Origin: Elusimicrobiota bacterium
GTDB taxonomy: Bacteria; Elusimicrobiota; Elusimicrobia; UBA1565; UBA9628
NCBI GenBank assembly: GCA_023249675.1
Contig: JAHFCE010000004.1
Coordinates: 124,675-188,674 of the forward strand
Length of the DNA: 64,000 nucleotides
Reading direction: 5' to 3'
Shown here: piece after piece, positions 49,524 through 59,047 of the stretch
Layout of the letters: every line of letters begins with the position of its first letter
Numbering within the stretch: the first letter of the stretch is position 1
Translations under genes and position numbers: made by a program
Notes under the pieces: model-generated
The model's input: only the letters and a program-made list of their open reading frames with translations
Database searches by the model: none
What the model was told of the DNA's origin: nothing

Positions 49524-50240
49524 ATGTCTACCGCGGAAGAGCCGGTCAAATCGATCACGTATCAGTTCAAGCTGGCGGGTGGCGTTGAAAAGGAATTCAC
49601 GGTTCGCCTGAGATCTCCCAGCATGAGTCTGGAGGTCGTCCCCCGGGAGCGTTATCCCGAATGGACCAAACTGGAGTTCCATCAGTGCCCCAACTGTCCG
49701 CTCAAGGCCGCGCAAAGTCCCCGCTGCCCCGTCGCCGTCAATTTGATGGACATCATGGAGTTCTTCAAGGACTGCGTTTCGAGCGATGTCGCGGAGATCA
49801 CCATCATCAGCGAGAACCGGGAATACCGGAAACAGGCGTCGCTTGCGCAGGGGCTGAGTTCCTTGATGGGCCTGACGATGACCACCAGCGGCTGCCCCAT
49901 CCTCGACAAGCTGCGGCCCATGGTGTATACGCATCTTCCCTTCGCGATTCTTGAAGAGACGAGATATCGGGCCATTTCCATGTATCTGGTCGCGCAGTTT
50001 CTATTGCAGAAGCAGGGAAAAACGCCGGACTGGGATCTGCAGAAGCTCGCGGCCATTTACGATGAGGTCAAGAAGGTCAACCGGCATTTCAGCGAACGTC
50101 TGCGGAGCATCAACCAGGAAGACGCCGGCATCAACGCCTTGACCATCCTCGACTGTCTGGCCAATTTCACCCAGCTGTCGATCAAAAAGACATACATCGC
50201 GGAACTGGAAACTTTGTTCGCGCCCTACCTGAAGGATTAG
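49524..50240 (+). CDS. Conserved Cys-motif protein of unknown function
   Basis: 238 residues from ATG 49524 (TACATT 7 bases upstream). N-terminal strand-rich region (VKSITYQFKLAGGVEKEFTV), then HQCPNCPLKAAQSPRCPVAV with Cys-x2-Cys-x9-Cys, a helical middle with MTTSGCPILDKLRPMVYTHL, and a helical C-terminus. The Cys cluster and the SGCPILDKLRP motif look like metal or redox sites. I recall similar proteins annotated only as hypothetical in several Gram-negative phyla. Cytoplasmic; stands just upstream of secA with a 38-base gap. Confidence 0.75.
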   Translation: MSTAEEPVKSITYQFKLAGGVEKEFTVRLRSPSMSLEVVPRERYPEWTKLEFHQCPNCPLKAAQSPRCPVAVNLMDIMEFFKDCVSSDVAEITIISENREYRKQASLAQGLSSLMGLTMTTSGCPILDKLRPMVYTHLPFAILEETRYRAISMYLVAQFLLQKQGKTPDWDLQKLAAIYDEVKKVNRHFSERLRSINQEDAGINALTILDCLANFTQLSIKKTYIAELETLFAPYLKD

Positions 50241-50278
50241 ACCCGGCTCGTCGAATTGCTACACTCTGAATTCGAGCC

Positions 50279-53020
50279 ATGATCAAAGCTCTTTTCGAGA
50301 AGATTTTCGGCACGCCGAGCGAACGCACGCTCAAGCGCTTTGCCCCGATGCTGGACAAATGCAACGCGTTCGAGGCCGAGATCCAGGCCCTGCCCGACGC
50401 CGATTTCCCATTGCGCACCGCCGCGCTCAAGGTCCGCGTGGCCGAGCTTTTTTCCCGTATCACGGTTCCCGAAAACGACGACGACAAGCGCGAGGAGCGC
50501 AAGCAGGCCGAGATCGCGGCTTTAAACGAGGTTCTGCCCGAGGCTTTCGCCCTGTGCCGCGAGGCCGCGCGGCGCTCGATCGGCCTGCGCCACTTCGACG
50601 TCCAGCTGCTGGGCGGGATGGTCCTGCACAACGGCTCGATCGCCGAGATGCGCACGGGCGAAGGCAAGACGCTCGTCGCCACGGCCCCGGCGTATCTCAA
50701 CGCCCTCGTCGGCAAAGGCTGCCATATCGTGACCGTCAACGATTATCTCGCCAAGCGCGACAGCGAGTGGATGGGGCCGGTGTACCGCTTCCTCGGCCTG
50801 AGCGTCGGCTGCGTCCAGCACGACGTCTCCAATGCGGACCGGCAGAACGCCTATCGCTGCGACATCACCTTCATCACGAACAACGAGCTCGGCTTCGACT
50901 ACCTGCGCGACAACATGGTGGTCCGCAAGGAAGAGCGCGTGCTGCAGCACCTGTATTACGCGATCATCGACGAGGTCGACTCGATTTTGATCGACGAGGC
51001 GCGCACGCCGCTGATCATCTCCGGCGCGGCCGAGAAATCCACCGAGCGCTACGCGATCGTCAACAAGCTGATCCCCCATCTTCGAGTGCGAATCATAACG
51101 GAGGAAGACGAGATCCAGGCGAAGTACAAGGGCACCGATCTGCAGAAGGGCTGGGACGCGATCGTCGATGAGAAGAATCATACCGCGATCCTCACCGAGG
51201 AGGGCGTGTCGAAGTGCGAGGCGCTGCTCGGCCTGAGCAACCTCTACGACGACCTCGAGGGCGAGTGGGTCCACCACATCACGCAGGCGCTGCGCGCCTG
51301 GCACCTCTATAAACGCGACGTCGAGTACGTCGTCAAGGACGGGGAAGTCATCATCGTCGATGAGTTTACGGGCCGCCTCATGCCCGGCCGGCGCTGGTCC
51401 GACGGCCTGCACCAGGCCGTCGAGGCCCATGAAAATCTCGCTCCAAAGGAAGAAAACCAGACGTTGGCGACGATCACCTTCCAGAACTTCTTCAAGATCT
51501 ATAAAAAACGCGCGGGCATGACCGGCACGGCGATGACCGAGGCCGACGAGTTCCAGGAAATCTACGGGATGGAAGTCCGCGAGATTCCGACCAATCGCGT
51601 CACCTGCCGCCAGGATCTGTCCGACCTCGTCTACAAGAGCGAGCGCGAGAAGTTCAACGCGATCGTCGAGGAGGTCATCGGGCTGTGGAAACTCGGCCGG
51701 CCCGTCCTCGTCGGCACGCGCTCGATCGAGAAGTCGGAGAAGATTTCCGCGATGCTGCGCGGCAAGGGCGTGCCGTGCCAGGTCCTCAACGCGAAATACC
51801 ACGAGATGGAGGCGGACATCATCGCGCAGGCCGGCCGCAAGGCCGGCGTGACGATCGCGACGAACATGGCGGGCCGGGGAACGGACATTCTCCTCGGCGG
51901 CAATCCCCAAGACGCGGCCGAATACGAAGCGGTCAAGAGTCTCGGCGGCCTTCATGTTCTTGGAACCGAACGGCACGAATCGCGCCGCATCGACAATCAG
52001 CTTCGCGGCCGCTGCGGCCGCCAGGGCGATCCCGGCTCAACGCGTTTTTATCTCGCGCTCGATGACGAGCTGATGCGCCTGTTCGGCTCGGACCGCATCG
52101 CGCCCTTGATGGAGAAGCTCGGCATGAAGGAGGGCGAGGTCATCGAGTCCGGTCTCGTCTCCTATCAGATCGAGAACGCCCAGCGCCGGGTCGAGACCCA
52201 TAACTTCGACATTCGCAAACAGCTGCTCGACTACGACAACGTGATGAACAAGCAGCGCGAGGTCGTCTACAAGCTGCGCGACGAGGTGCTGTTCGGCGAG
52301 TCCGTCAGCGGGCAGATCAAAGCGATGATCCAGGAAGACGTGGCCGAGCAAGTGGACGCCGCGTTCGCCAATGAGACGGATTACCAGGCCTGGAACCTGC
52401 TTGAGCTTTCCGCCTATCTTGAGCGCACATTTGGTATCGCCTGGAACCCGACGCCTGAGGAGGCCTCGCGGCTGTCCAAGGAAGGCCTCAAGCGCGACCT
52501 CCTTGCGGCCGCGATGGACGTCTACGCGCGCCGCCCCGCCGATTTCACGGGCTACGATTTCCGCGAGGTCGAGAAGATGGTCATGCTGCAGATGATCGAC
52601 AAGGCCTGGAAGAACCATCTCTACGACCTCGACCACCTCAAGAAGGCGATCTTCCTGCGTTCCTACGCGCAGAAGGACCCGAAGGTCGAGTACCAGAAGG
52701 AATCTTTCCGCTACTTCGAGGCCCTGCTCGGCCGCGTGCGCGAGCAGACCGTCGAGTATGTCTTCCGCGTCGAGGCGCCCAAGGCTCCTCTTCCGCCTCC
52801 GCCGATCATCGCCGTCCATCCCGAGGCCGTCGCGGACGGCCCGGCCGGCGGAGTCGTTGAGGAGGCCGCGCGTTTAGCGAAGCCCGCGGCCCCGAAAAGC
52901 CTGCTGTCGAGCGGCGTCGCGGCGCCCAACGGCCTGCAGAGCATCGGCCGCAACGATCGCTGCTACTGCGGCTCGGGCAAGAAGTACAAGAAATGCCACG
53001 GGGCCGACTCGCCTCACTGA
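50279..53020 (+). CDS. secA: Protein translocase ATPase SecA
   Basis: 913 residues. Walker A MRTGEGKTLVATAPAYLNAL, DEAD-like IIDEVDSILIDEARTPLIIS, GRLMPGRRWSDGLHQAVEAHE, TNMAGRGTDILLGGNP and QLRGRCGRQGDPGSTRFYLA are all present. It ends with the zinc-binding SEC-C motif CYCGSGKKYKKCHG. Drives export of unfolded proteins through SecYEG, which fits the many signal peptides in this window. Overlaps lnt by 28 bases. Confidence 0.98.
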   Translation: MIKALFEKIFGTPSERTLKRFAPMLDKCNAFEAEIQALPDADFPLRTAALKVRVAELFSRITVPENDDDKREERKQAEIAALNEVLPEAFALCREAARRSIGLRHFDVQLLGGMVLHNGSIAEMRTGEGKTLVATAPAYLNALVGKGCHIVTVNDYLAKRDSEWMGPVYRFLGLSVGCVQHDVSNADRQNAYRCDITFITNNELGFDYLRDNMVVRKEERVLQHLYYAIIDEVDSILIDEARTPLIISGAAEKSTERYAIVNKLIPHLRVRIITEEDEIQAKYKGTDLQKGWDAIVDEKNHTAILTEEGVSKCEALLGLSNLYDDLEGEWVHHITQALRAWHLYKRDVEYVVKDGEVIIVDEFTGRLMPGRRWSDGLHQAVEAHENLAPKEENQTLATITFQNFFKIYKKRAGMTGTAMTEADEFQEIYGMEVREIPTNRVTCRQDLSDLVYKSEREKFNAIVEEVIGLWKLGRPVLVGTRSIEKSEKISAMLRGKGVPCQVLNAKYHEMEADIIAQAGRKAGVTIATNMAGRGTDILLGGNPQDAAEYEAVKSLGGLHVLGTERHESRRIDNQLRGRCGRQGDPGSTRFYLALDDELMRLFGSDRIAPLMEKLGMKEGEVIESGLVSYQIENAQRRVETHNFDIRKQLLDYDNVMNKQREVVYKLRDEVLFGESVSGQIKAMIQEDVAEQVDAAFANETDYQAWNLLELSAYLERTFGIAWNPTPEEASRLSKEGLKRDLLAAAMDVYARRPADFTGYDFREVEKMVMLQMIDKAWKNHLYDLDHLKKAIFLRSYAQKDPKVEYQKESFRYFEALLGRVREQTVEYVFRVEAPKAPLPPPPIIAVHPEAVADGPAGGVVEEAARLAKPAAPKSLLSSGVAAPNGLQSIGRNDRCYCGSGKKYKKCHGADSPH

Positions 53021-54549
53021 TCCTCGCGGCTTTCGGCGGGGCGCTCGCGGCTTTGGGCCTGCCCTCGCTCGGGCTGTGGGTTTTCGCCTGGTTCGGCCTC
53101 GTTGCGATGATTGTGGCCGCGAACGCGGCGCCCACGGCTCGCCGCGCGGCCCTGTTCGGCTTCGGCGCGGGCTTCGCCTACCACGCCGTCGCCTTGCACT
53201 GGATGTATGCGACGTGCCGTTTCGCGCAGGTGCCGGCCGTCGCGTCGGCGCTTGCCGTGATCGCGCTCTCGGCCATTCTCGGCGCGAGCTGGGCCGCCGT
53301 TGCCGCGCTTGCGCGTCATCTCTCCGAGGGCTTTCCGCGCGCCGCGCGGCCCTGGCTGTGGGCGCTGTGCTGGACGGCCGTCGCCTCCGCCGCGTCGCGC
53401 TTCACGCCGCGCTTTGGTGTCGACCTGCTCGGCTACACGCAATGGCCGAATCTGGGCCTGCTGCAGGCCGGGTCCTGGGGCGGCCCGCATCTGCTCGACT
53501 TCGTTCTGCTGTTCTTCAACGCGGCCCTAGCCGAGACGTGGCTCGACGCCCGGGAACGGAGGGCGCTTGTCGTGGCGTCGGCGCTCGCGGCCGGCGTTTG
53601 GGCGCACGGAGCGGCGGTTCTCGCCGCGCGTCCGCAGTCGCGCGGGCCGTCCGCGCGCGTTGAAATACTCCAGCCGCGCGTGGATCAGTACCACAAGTGG
53701 GACGACTCCTGGATCCAGGAGATCCTCGCCGGCTACGATGAGCTCCTCGCGCGTCCGCGGCCCGCGCCGCCCGCGCTCGTCGTCTGGCCGGAGACCGCGA
53801 TTCCGCGTTGGTCGCGTCGCGGCGAGCCCGTGCCCGAGGCCGCGCGTTGGGCGGTCAAACTCGGCGCGCCGCAGCTCGTGGGGATCATCGCCGCCGCCGA
53901 CCGCGACGGCGGCCCGGCCAACGCGGTCCAGCTGATCGCGCCGGACGGGAAGATCGACGGCTCTTACGCCAAGCGCCAGCTTGTGCCGTTTGGCGAGTTC
54001 GTGCCGCTGCGCCGGTTCGTGCCGCGCTTCGTCGTGGACCGCTGGCTCATGATCCTCGACAATTTGGGCGACCTCGAGGCGGGATCGCCGCGGCAGCCGC
54101 TGCTGGAGACCGCCTGGGGGCCGACGGCCGTCACGATCTGCTACGAGGCGATCTTTCCGCGCTGGCCGCGCTTTGACGCCGCGCGCGGCGCGCGCCTGCT
54201 CGTCAACATCACCAACGACGCGTGGTACCTCGACACCTGGGGTCCGCGCCAGCATTACCGCGTCAATCGCTTCCGCGCCATCGAAAACCGCCTGAGCGTG
54301 ATCCGCGCCGGCAACAACGGCGTCTCGGCCGTCATCGACCCGTGGGGCGTGACGACGGCCGAGCTCGGCCTCAACGCGCGCGGCCGTCTCGACGCCGAGG
54401 TGCCGCTGGTGGACGCCTTCCCGGCGCGTTCTTTTTATAGCCGCCACGGAGATTGGCTGGGCGCTCTGTGCCTGCTCCTTGTCCTTCTCGCCGCCCTAAG
54501 GCGCGGGCCTGCGGCTATCCTCAAGGATAGTCGCGGCTCTAAGACATGA
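52993..54549 (+). CDS. lnt: Apolipoprotein N-acyltransferase
   Basis: 518 residues. About six N-terminal spans in residues 1-210, then a nitrilase-like domain with the catalytic triad Glu in VVWPETAIPRW, Lys in SYAKRQLVPFGEFVP and Cys in VTICYEAIFPRW, followed by LLVNITNDAWYLDTWGPRQH. It adds the third acyl chain to lipoproteins on the outer face of the inner membrane, supporting a diderm envelope with mature lipoproteins. The first codons overlap the 3' end of secA. Confidence 0.95.
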   Translation: MPRGRLASLILAAFGGALAALGLPSLGLWVFAWFGLVAMIVAANAAPTARRAALFGFGAGFAYHAVALHWMYATCRFAQVPAVASALAVIALSAILGASWAAVAALARHLSEGFPRAARPWLWALCWTAVASAASRFTPRFGVDLLGYTQWPNLGLLQAGSWGGPHLLDFVLLFFNAALAETWLDARERRALVVASALAAGVWAHGAAVLAARPQSRGPSARVEILQPRVDQYHKWDDSWIQEILAGYDELLARPRPAPPALVVWPETAIPRWSRRGEPVPEAARWAVKLGAPQLVGIIAAADRDGGPANAVQLIAPDGKIDGSYAKRQLVPFGEFVPLRRFVPRFVVDRWLMILDNLGDLEAGSPRQPLLETAWGPTAVTICYEAIFPRWPRFDAARGARLLVNITNDAWYLDTWGPRQHYRVNRFRAIENRLSVIRAGNNGVSAVIDPWGVTTAELGLNARGRLDAEVPLVDAFPARSFYSRHGDWLGALCLLLVLLAALRRGPAAILKDSRGSKT

Positions 54550-55427
54550 AGCCCCGGGTCGTGTATTCGCCGAAGTACGAGGTCGACTACGGGGAGCATC
54601 AGTTCTCGACGCGCAAATTCCGCTTGGCCGCCGAGATGAGCCGATCTTTTGCCGTGCTGGTCGAGCCTTCGGAGCCGTCGCGCGAAGATCTTTTGCTGGC
54701 TCATGGCTCCGACTGGGTGGAGAAGCTCATGACCGGCGTTCTGAGTCCGGCCGATACTGCCCGCTTGGAGCTTCCTTTTTCGCCCGACATCGCGCGCGCG
54801 CACCGCTTGGCGGCGGGGGGAACCTTGCTGGCGGCGCGGCACGCCCTGGAGACCGGCGTCGGCCTTCATGCGGGCGGAGGCTCGCACCACGCTTTTCGAG
54901 ATCACGGAGAAGGATATTGCGCCGTCAACGACATCGCCTTCGCGATCCTCAAGCTTCGCGCCGGGGGCATGGCTGTGCGCGCGGCGGTCGTGGACCTCGA
55001 CGTGCACCAGGGCAACGGGACGGCGTCGATCTTCGCGAATGATCCGGACACGTTTACGTTCTCGATGCATCAGTACGGTCTGTATCCCGAGGTCCGGCGC
55101 CGAAGCTCCCTTGACGTCGAGCTCGCGCCCGGGACGGGCGACGCCGAGTATGACGACAAGCTCCGCCGCGGGCTCAAGGCCGTGATGGACTTTAGTCCCG
55201 ACCTTGTCGTTTACCAGGCAGGCGTCGACGTGTGGGAGAAGGACCGTCTCGGTGGGCTCAAGCTCACGGAGCCCGGCATTCTCAACCGTGATCGGGCGGT
55301 CTACGAGGCCTGCTTCGCACGCCGCGTCCCGGTCGCGGTCACTCTCGGCGGCGGCTATGGCCCCACGCCCGAGGACACCGCGCGCCTTCACGCCGCAACC
55401 CTGAAGCTTTTCTCCCGGATTTCCTAG
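54546..55427 (+). CDS. Histone deacetylase family protein
   Basis: 293 residues, ATGA overlap with lnt. HDAC-fold signatures: [20 protein letters not shown] (two active-site His), [18 protein letters not shown] (metal Asp and His) and [20 protein letters not shown] (metal Asp), then GGGYG near the end with the loop before the final helices. Bacterial members remove acyl groups from small amides or proteins; acetoin utilisation (AcuC) and polyamine deacetylases are known relatives, and the substrate here is unknown. Cytoplasmic. Confidence 0.93.
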   Translation: MKPRVVYSPKYEVDYGEHQFSTRKFRLAAEMSRSFAVLVEPSEPSREDLLLAHGSDWVEKLMTGVLSPADTARLELPFSPDIARAHRLAAGGTLLAARHALETGVGLHAGGGSHHAFRDHGEGYCAVNDIAFAILKLRAGGMAVRAAVVDLDVHQGNGTASIFANDPDTFTFSMHQYGLYPEVRRRSSLDVELAPGTGDAEYDDKLRRGLKAVMDFSPDLVVYQAGVDVWEKDRLGGLKLTEPGILNRDRAVYEACFARRVPVAVTLGGGYGPTPEDTARLHAATLKLFSRIS

Positions 55428-55430
55428 AAT
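55425..55430 (+). promoter_or_regulatory. -10 box of prfB (leaderless type)
   Basis: TAGAAT, then 7 bases, then ATG 55438, inside the short gap after the HDAC gene; no Shine-Dalgarno sequence. Confidence 0.4.
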
Positions 55431-55437
55431 ACCACCG

Positions 55438-56574
55438 ATGTTCACCGAGACCGCCAACAAAATCGACGCGATGCGGGCCCTGCTCGCCAAGATCGGCAAG
55501 CTTCTCGACCTGCCCAAGCTGCGCAAGGAAGTCTCCGCGCGCGAGGCCGAGGCGGGGGAGCCGTCGTTTTGGGCGGACTCGGTCAAAGCCAAGAAGAAGT
55601 CGAAGGAGCTCAACGACCTCAAGAAGACCTTGGCCGAGCACGACAAGGCCGAGAAGACCCTCGATGACCTGAAGGCGCATTGCGAGCTTGCCAGCGAAAT
55701 CCAGGATGAGGGGGAGATTAAAGAGGCCGCTCAGGGCATCGCGCAGGCCGAGAAGCTTCTGCGCGCCATGGATCTGCGCCTCAAGCTTTCCGGCGAGTTC
55801 GACAAGGACGACGCGATCGTGAGCGTGCACTCGGGCGCGGGCGGCCTCGAGGCCTGCGACTGGGCCGAGATGCTGTGGCGCATGTATGCGCGCTGGTGCG
55901 AGAAGAACGGCTACGAGGTCGTCATCACCGAGATCGCCAAGGGCGACGGCGCCGGCCTCAAGAGCCTGTCCGCCTTCATCCGCGGTCCCAACGCCTACGG
56001 CCTGCTCAAGGGCGAGATGGGCGTGCACCGCCTCGTGCGCATCAGCCCCTTCGACGCGAACAAGCGTCGGCACACCTCGTTCGCCTCTTTGGACGTGGTC
56101 CCCGATATCGAGGACGAGATCGACATCCAGGTGAACGAGGCCGACATCGAGCTCGAGACCTTCCGCTCCGGCGGCGCCGGCGGCCAGAACGTCAACAAGG
56201 TCGAAACCGCGGTGCGCATCCGCCACAAGCCCTCCGGCCTGGTCATCGCCTGCCAGACCGAGCGCTCGCAGCTGCAGAACCGCATGAACGCGATGCGCAT
56301 GCTCAAGGCGAAGCTGTACCAGATCGAACTCGACAAGAAGCGCTCGGCCGTGGAAAAGCACTACGGCGAGATGGGCGACATCGCCTGGGGCCACCAGATC
56401 CGCTCGTACGTGTTCATGCCCTACCAGATGGTCAAGGACTTGCGCACCGGCGAACAGACTTCTCAGATTGGGAGCGTCATGGACGGCGACCTGGACCCCT
56501 TTCTCGAGGCCTACCTGGCCTGGCTCGCCGCCGGCAAACCGCCCCGCGTCAAAGCGGGGGCGGAGGAGGAGTAA
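55438..56574 (+). CDS. prfB: Peptide chain release factor 2, without programmed frameshift
   Basis: 378 residues in one uninterrupted frame. RF2-type stop-codon motif [16 protein letters not shown] (SPF) and the catalytic GGQ in [19 protein letters not shown]. Reads UGA and UAA and triggers peptide release. Many bacteria control RF2 by an in-frame TGA and +1 shift near codon 25; here [20 protein letters not shown] reads straight through, so that control is absent. Confidence 0.97.
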   Translation: MFTETANKIDAMRALLAKIGKLLDLPKLRKEVSAREAEAGEPSFWADSVKAKKKSKELNDLKKTLAEHDKAEKTLDDLKAHCELASEIQDEGEIKEAAQGIAQAEKLLRAMDLRLKLSGEFDKDDAIVSVHSGAGGLEACDWAEMLWRMYARWCEKNGYEVVITEIAKGDGAGLKSLSAFIRGPNAYGLLKGEMGVHRLVRISPFDANKRRHTSFASLDVVPDIEDEIDIQVNEADIELETFRSGGAGGQNVNKVETAVRIRHKPSGLVIACQTERSQLQNRMNAMRMLKAKLYQIELDKKRSAVEKHYGEMGDIAWGHQIRSYVFMPYQMVKDLRTGEQTSQIGSVMDGDLDPFLEAYLAWLAAGKPPRVKAGAEEE

Positions 56575-56581
56575 CCTCTCT

Positions 56582-59047
56582 ATGTCCACCCAGGAACCGA
56601 CGAGCGCTCGGGTCGTCATTATCGGAGGCGGGATCATCGGCTGCTCGATCGCCTACCACCTCAGCGAGATGGGGTGGACCGACGTGGTCGTCCTCGAGCG
56701 TTCCCGGCTCACCCTCGGTTCGACGTTTCACGCCGCGGGCCTGGTGGGCCAGCTGCGCTCCTCCTTGAATATCACGCGGATGCTCGGCCACTCGGTCGAG
56801 CTGTACTCCAAGCTCGAGGCGCTGACCGGACAGTCCTCTGAATGGAAGGCCAGCGGCGGCCTGCGAGTCGCGTCCTCGAAGGATCGCTTGACCGAGCTGA
56901 AGCGCCAGGCGACTTTGGCCCGCAGCTTCGGCCTGCCCTTTGAAATCCTGGGGCCGGACGAGGCGGTCAAGCTCTTTCCGATCATGAAAAAAGACGGCAT
57001 CGTCGGGGCGGTGTTCCTCCCCACCGACGGTCAGGTCAACCCCTCGGGCGTGACCGTGGCCTTGGCCAAGGGGGCCAAAAGCCGCGGGGTGCGCTTTTTG
57101 GAGGGCGTCAACGTCACCGGCTTCACGATCGAAAAGGGCCAGGTCCGGGAAGTCGTCACCGAGCAGGGCCGCATCCAGTGCGAGGTCGCGGTCAACGCCG
57201 CGGGCCTGTGGGCTCGTGAGATCGGCCTGATGGCCGGAGTCTCGGTTCCCGTTCAAGCCATGCAGCACCAATACCTCGTCACCGACGTCCACCCCGATAT
57301 CCCCAAAGACCTGCCGACCATGCGCGACCCGGACCTTCTCGTCTACTTCAAGGAAGAGTCTGGAGCCCTCGTCATGGGGGGCTATGAGCACGATCCCTTG
57401 CCTTGGGCGCAGGGCGGCATTCCCCGCGACTTCAACGGCAAGCTCCTGGACCCTGACTTCGAGCACTTCGAGCCCCTCTCCGAGCTGGCCATCCAGCGCG
57501 TGCCTCTTCTTGAGAACATCGGCATCAAGCGTCTCATCAACGGCCCCGAGGCGTTCACTCCCGACGGCACCTTCATCATGGGCGAGGCTCCCGAGGTGCG
57601 TAAATTTTTCGTGGCCGCCGGCTTCAACGCCCACGGCATCGCCGCCGCGGGCGGGGCGGGCAAGGCCGTCGCCGAGTGGATCATCAACGGCGAACCGTCT
57701 CTGGATCTGTGGGCGGTCGACATTCGGCGCTTCAGTCAGCACCACAGAAGCCCGAAGTTCCTGCTTGACCGCACCCTCGAGGCCTACGGCAAACACTATG
57801 CCATCGCCTGGCCGGACGAGGACTGGAAGTCCTGCCGGAACCTCCGGCGCAGCCCTCTCCATGAGACTTTGAAGCGCCAGGGCGCTTGCTACGCCTCCAA
57901 ACAGGGATGGGAGCGGCCCAATTGGTTCGCGCCCGAGGGGGTCGAGCCTGTCGAGATCATGGGCTGGGGCAGGCCCAACTATTTCCCTTACGTCGCGCAA
58001 GAGCACAAGGCCGCGCGGGAAGCCGTGGTGCTCTTCGACCAGACGCCCTTCTCCAAGTTCGAGATCAAGGGGCGCGGCGCGCTGAAGGCCTTGAATTTTA
58101 TCTGCGCCAACCAAATCGACAAGCCCGTCGGCTCTTTGACCTACACGCAGATGTGCAACCAGAAAGGCGGCATCGAGTGCGACCTGACCGTGGCACGGGT
58201 GGGGGAGAATGAGTTCTATGTCGTGACCGGGACCGCTTTCGCCGTTCATGACAGCGCCTGGATCAAGAAGAACCTTCCTCGGGATGCCGACGTCGCCGTC
58301 AGCGAGGCGACCTCGGCCAAGGCGGTCATCAACGTCTGCGGCCCCCGCTCCCGGGAACTCCTCCAAAAGGTCGCCGCCGGAGACCTCTCCAACGAGGCTT
58401 TCCCCTTCATGCAGTGCCGGGAGCTTTCCATCGGCTGGGCCCCGGTCCTGGCCCTGCGCGTCACGTATATCGGCGAGCTCGGCTACGAACTGCATGTGCC
58501 GAGTGAATGCGCCCTGTACGTCTACGAGACTTTGTGGGCGGCGGGCCGGGAGCTCGGCGTCAAGAATGCCGGTTATCGCGCCATCGAGTCTTTGCGCTTG
58601 GAAAAAGGCTACCGCTATTGGAGCGCGGACATCAACGGCGACTACAATCCCTTTGAGGCGGGCCTGGGATTTGCGGTCAAGCTCGACAAGGGCGACTTCA
58701 TCGGGCGCGCGGCGCTCCAAACGATCAAGGCCAAAGGCCTCGCGCGCAAACTTTGCGCGTTCACGTTGGAGAAAGCCGAGACCATGCTTTTCGGCAACGA
58801 GACCCTCTATTGCGGCGATACGATCGTCGGCCGCGTCACCTCGGGCGGTTATGGCCACACGGTCAAACAGTGCATTGCCTACGCTTATGCGTCCGGCCCG
58901 GGTTTGGAGTATGCGCGCGCGGTGGAGGCGGGCAAGCGCTCCGCGGAGCTCGGGGACTTCAGCGTGGAGGTTCTGGGCGAGAGAATCCGGGCGCGTTTTG
59001 AGAGCAAGCCCCTCTACGATCCGTCCAGAAGTCAAATGGTGGCGTGA
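56582..59047 (+). CDS. FAD-dependent oxidoreductase fused to a GcvT-like aminomethyltransferase domain
   Basis: 821 residues from ATG 56582; the frame extends upstream into prfB but without support. N-terminal FAD Rossmann motif VVIIGGGIIGCSIAYHLSEM, HAAGLVGQLRSS, substrate region NAAGLWAREIG and FNAHGIAAAGGAGKAVAEWI (about 1-400), then a GcvT-type folate domain (about 420-820) with NQKGGIECDLTVAR, YIGELGYELHVPSE, ESLRLEKGYRYWSADI and the C-terminal barrel. This is the architecture of dimethylglycine and sarcosine dehydrogenases, which demethylate N-methyl amines and pass the one-carbon unit to tetrahydrofolate. The exact substrate is not certain. Operon with the next two genes. Confidence 0.92.
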   Translation: MSTQEPTSARVVIIGGGIIGCSIAYHLSEMGWTDVVVLERSRLTLGSTFHAAGLVGQLRSSLNITRMLGHSVELYSKLEALTGQSSEWKASGGLRVASSKDRLTELKRQATLARSFGLPFEILGPDEAVKLFPIMKKDGIVGAVFLPTDGQVNPSGVTVALAKGAKSRGVRFLEGVNVTGFTIEKGQVREVVTEQGRIQCEVAVNAAGLWAREIGLMAGVSVPVQAMQHQYLVTDVHPDIPKDLPTMRDPDLLVYFKEESGALVMGGYEHDPLPWAQGGIPRDFNGKLLDPDFEHFEPLSELAIQRVPLLENIGIKRLINGPEAFTPDGTFIMGEAPEVRKFFVAAGFNAHGIAAAGGAGKAVAEWIINGEPSLDLWAVDIRRFSQHHRSPKFLLDRTLEAYGKHYAIAWPDEDWKSCRNLRRSPLHETLKRQGACYASKQGWERPNWFAPEGVEPVEIMGWGRPNYFPYVAQEHKAAREAVVLFDQTPFSKFEIKGRGALKALNFICANQIDKPVGSLTYTQMCNQKGGIECDLTVARVGENEFYVVTGTAFAVHDSAWIKKNLPRDADVAVSEATSAKAVINVCGPRSRELLQKVAAGDLSNEAFPFMQCRELSIGWAPVLALRVTYIGELGYELHVPSECALYVYETLWAAGRELGVKNAGYRAIESLRLEKGYRYWSADINGDYNPFEAGLGFAVKLDKGDFIGRAALQTIKAKGLARKLCAFTLEKAETMLFGNETLYCGDTIVGRVTSGGYGHTVKQCIAYAYASGPGLEYARAVEAGKRSAELGDFSVEVLGERIRARFESKPLYDPSRSQMVA

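Noticed and set aside
56549-59035. 828-residue minus-strand frame opposite the FAD/GcvT gene
   Set aside because: No family features, and the plus strand carries complete FAD and GcvT motifs.
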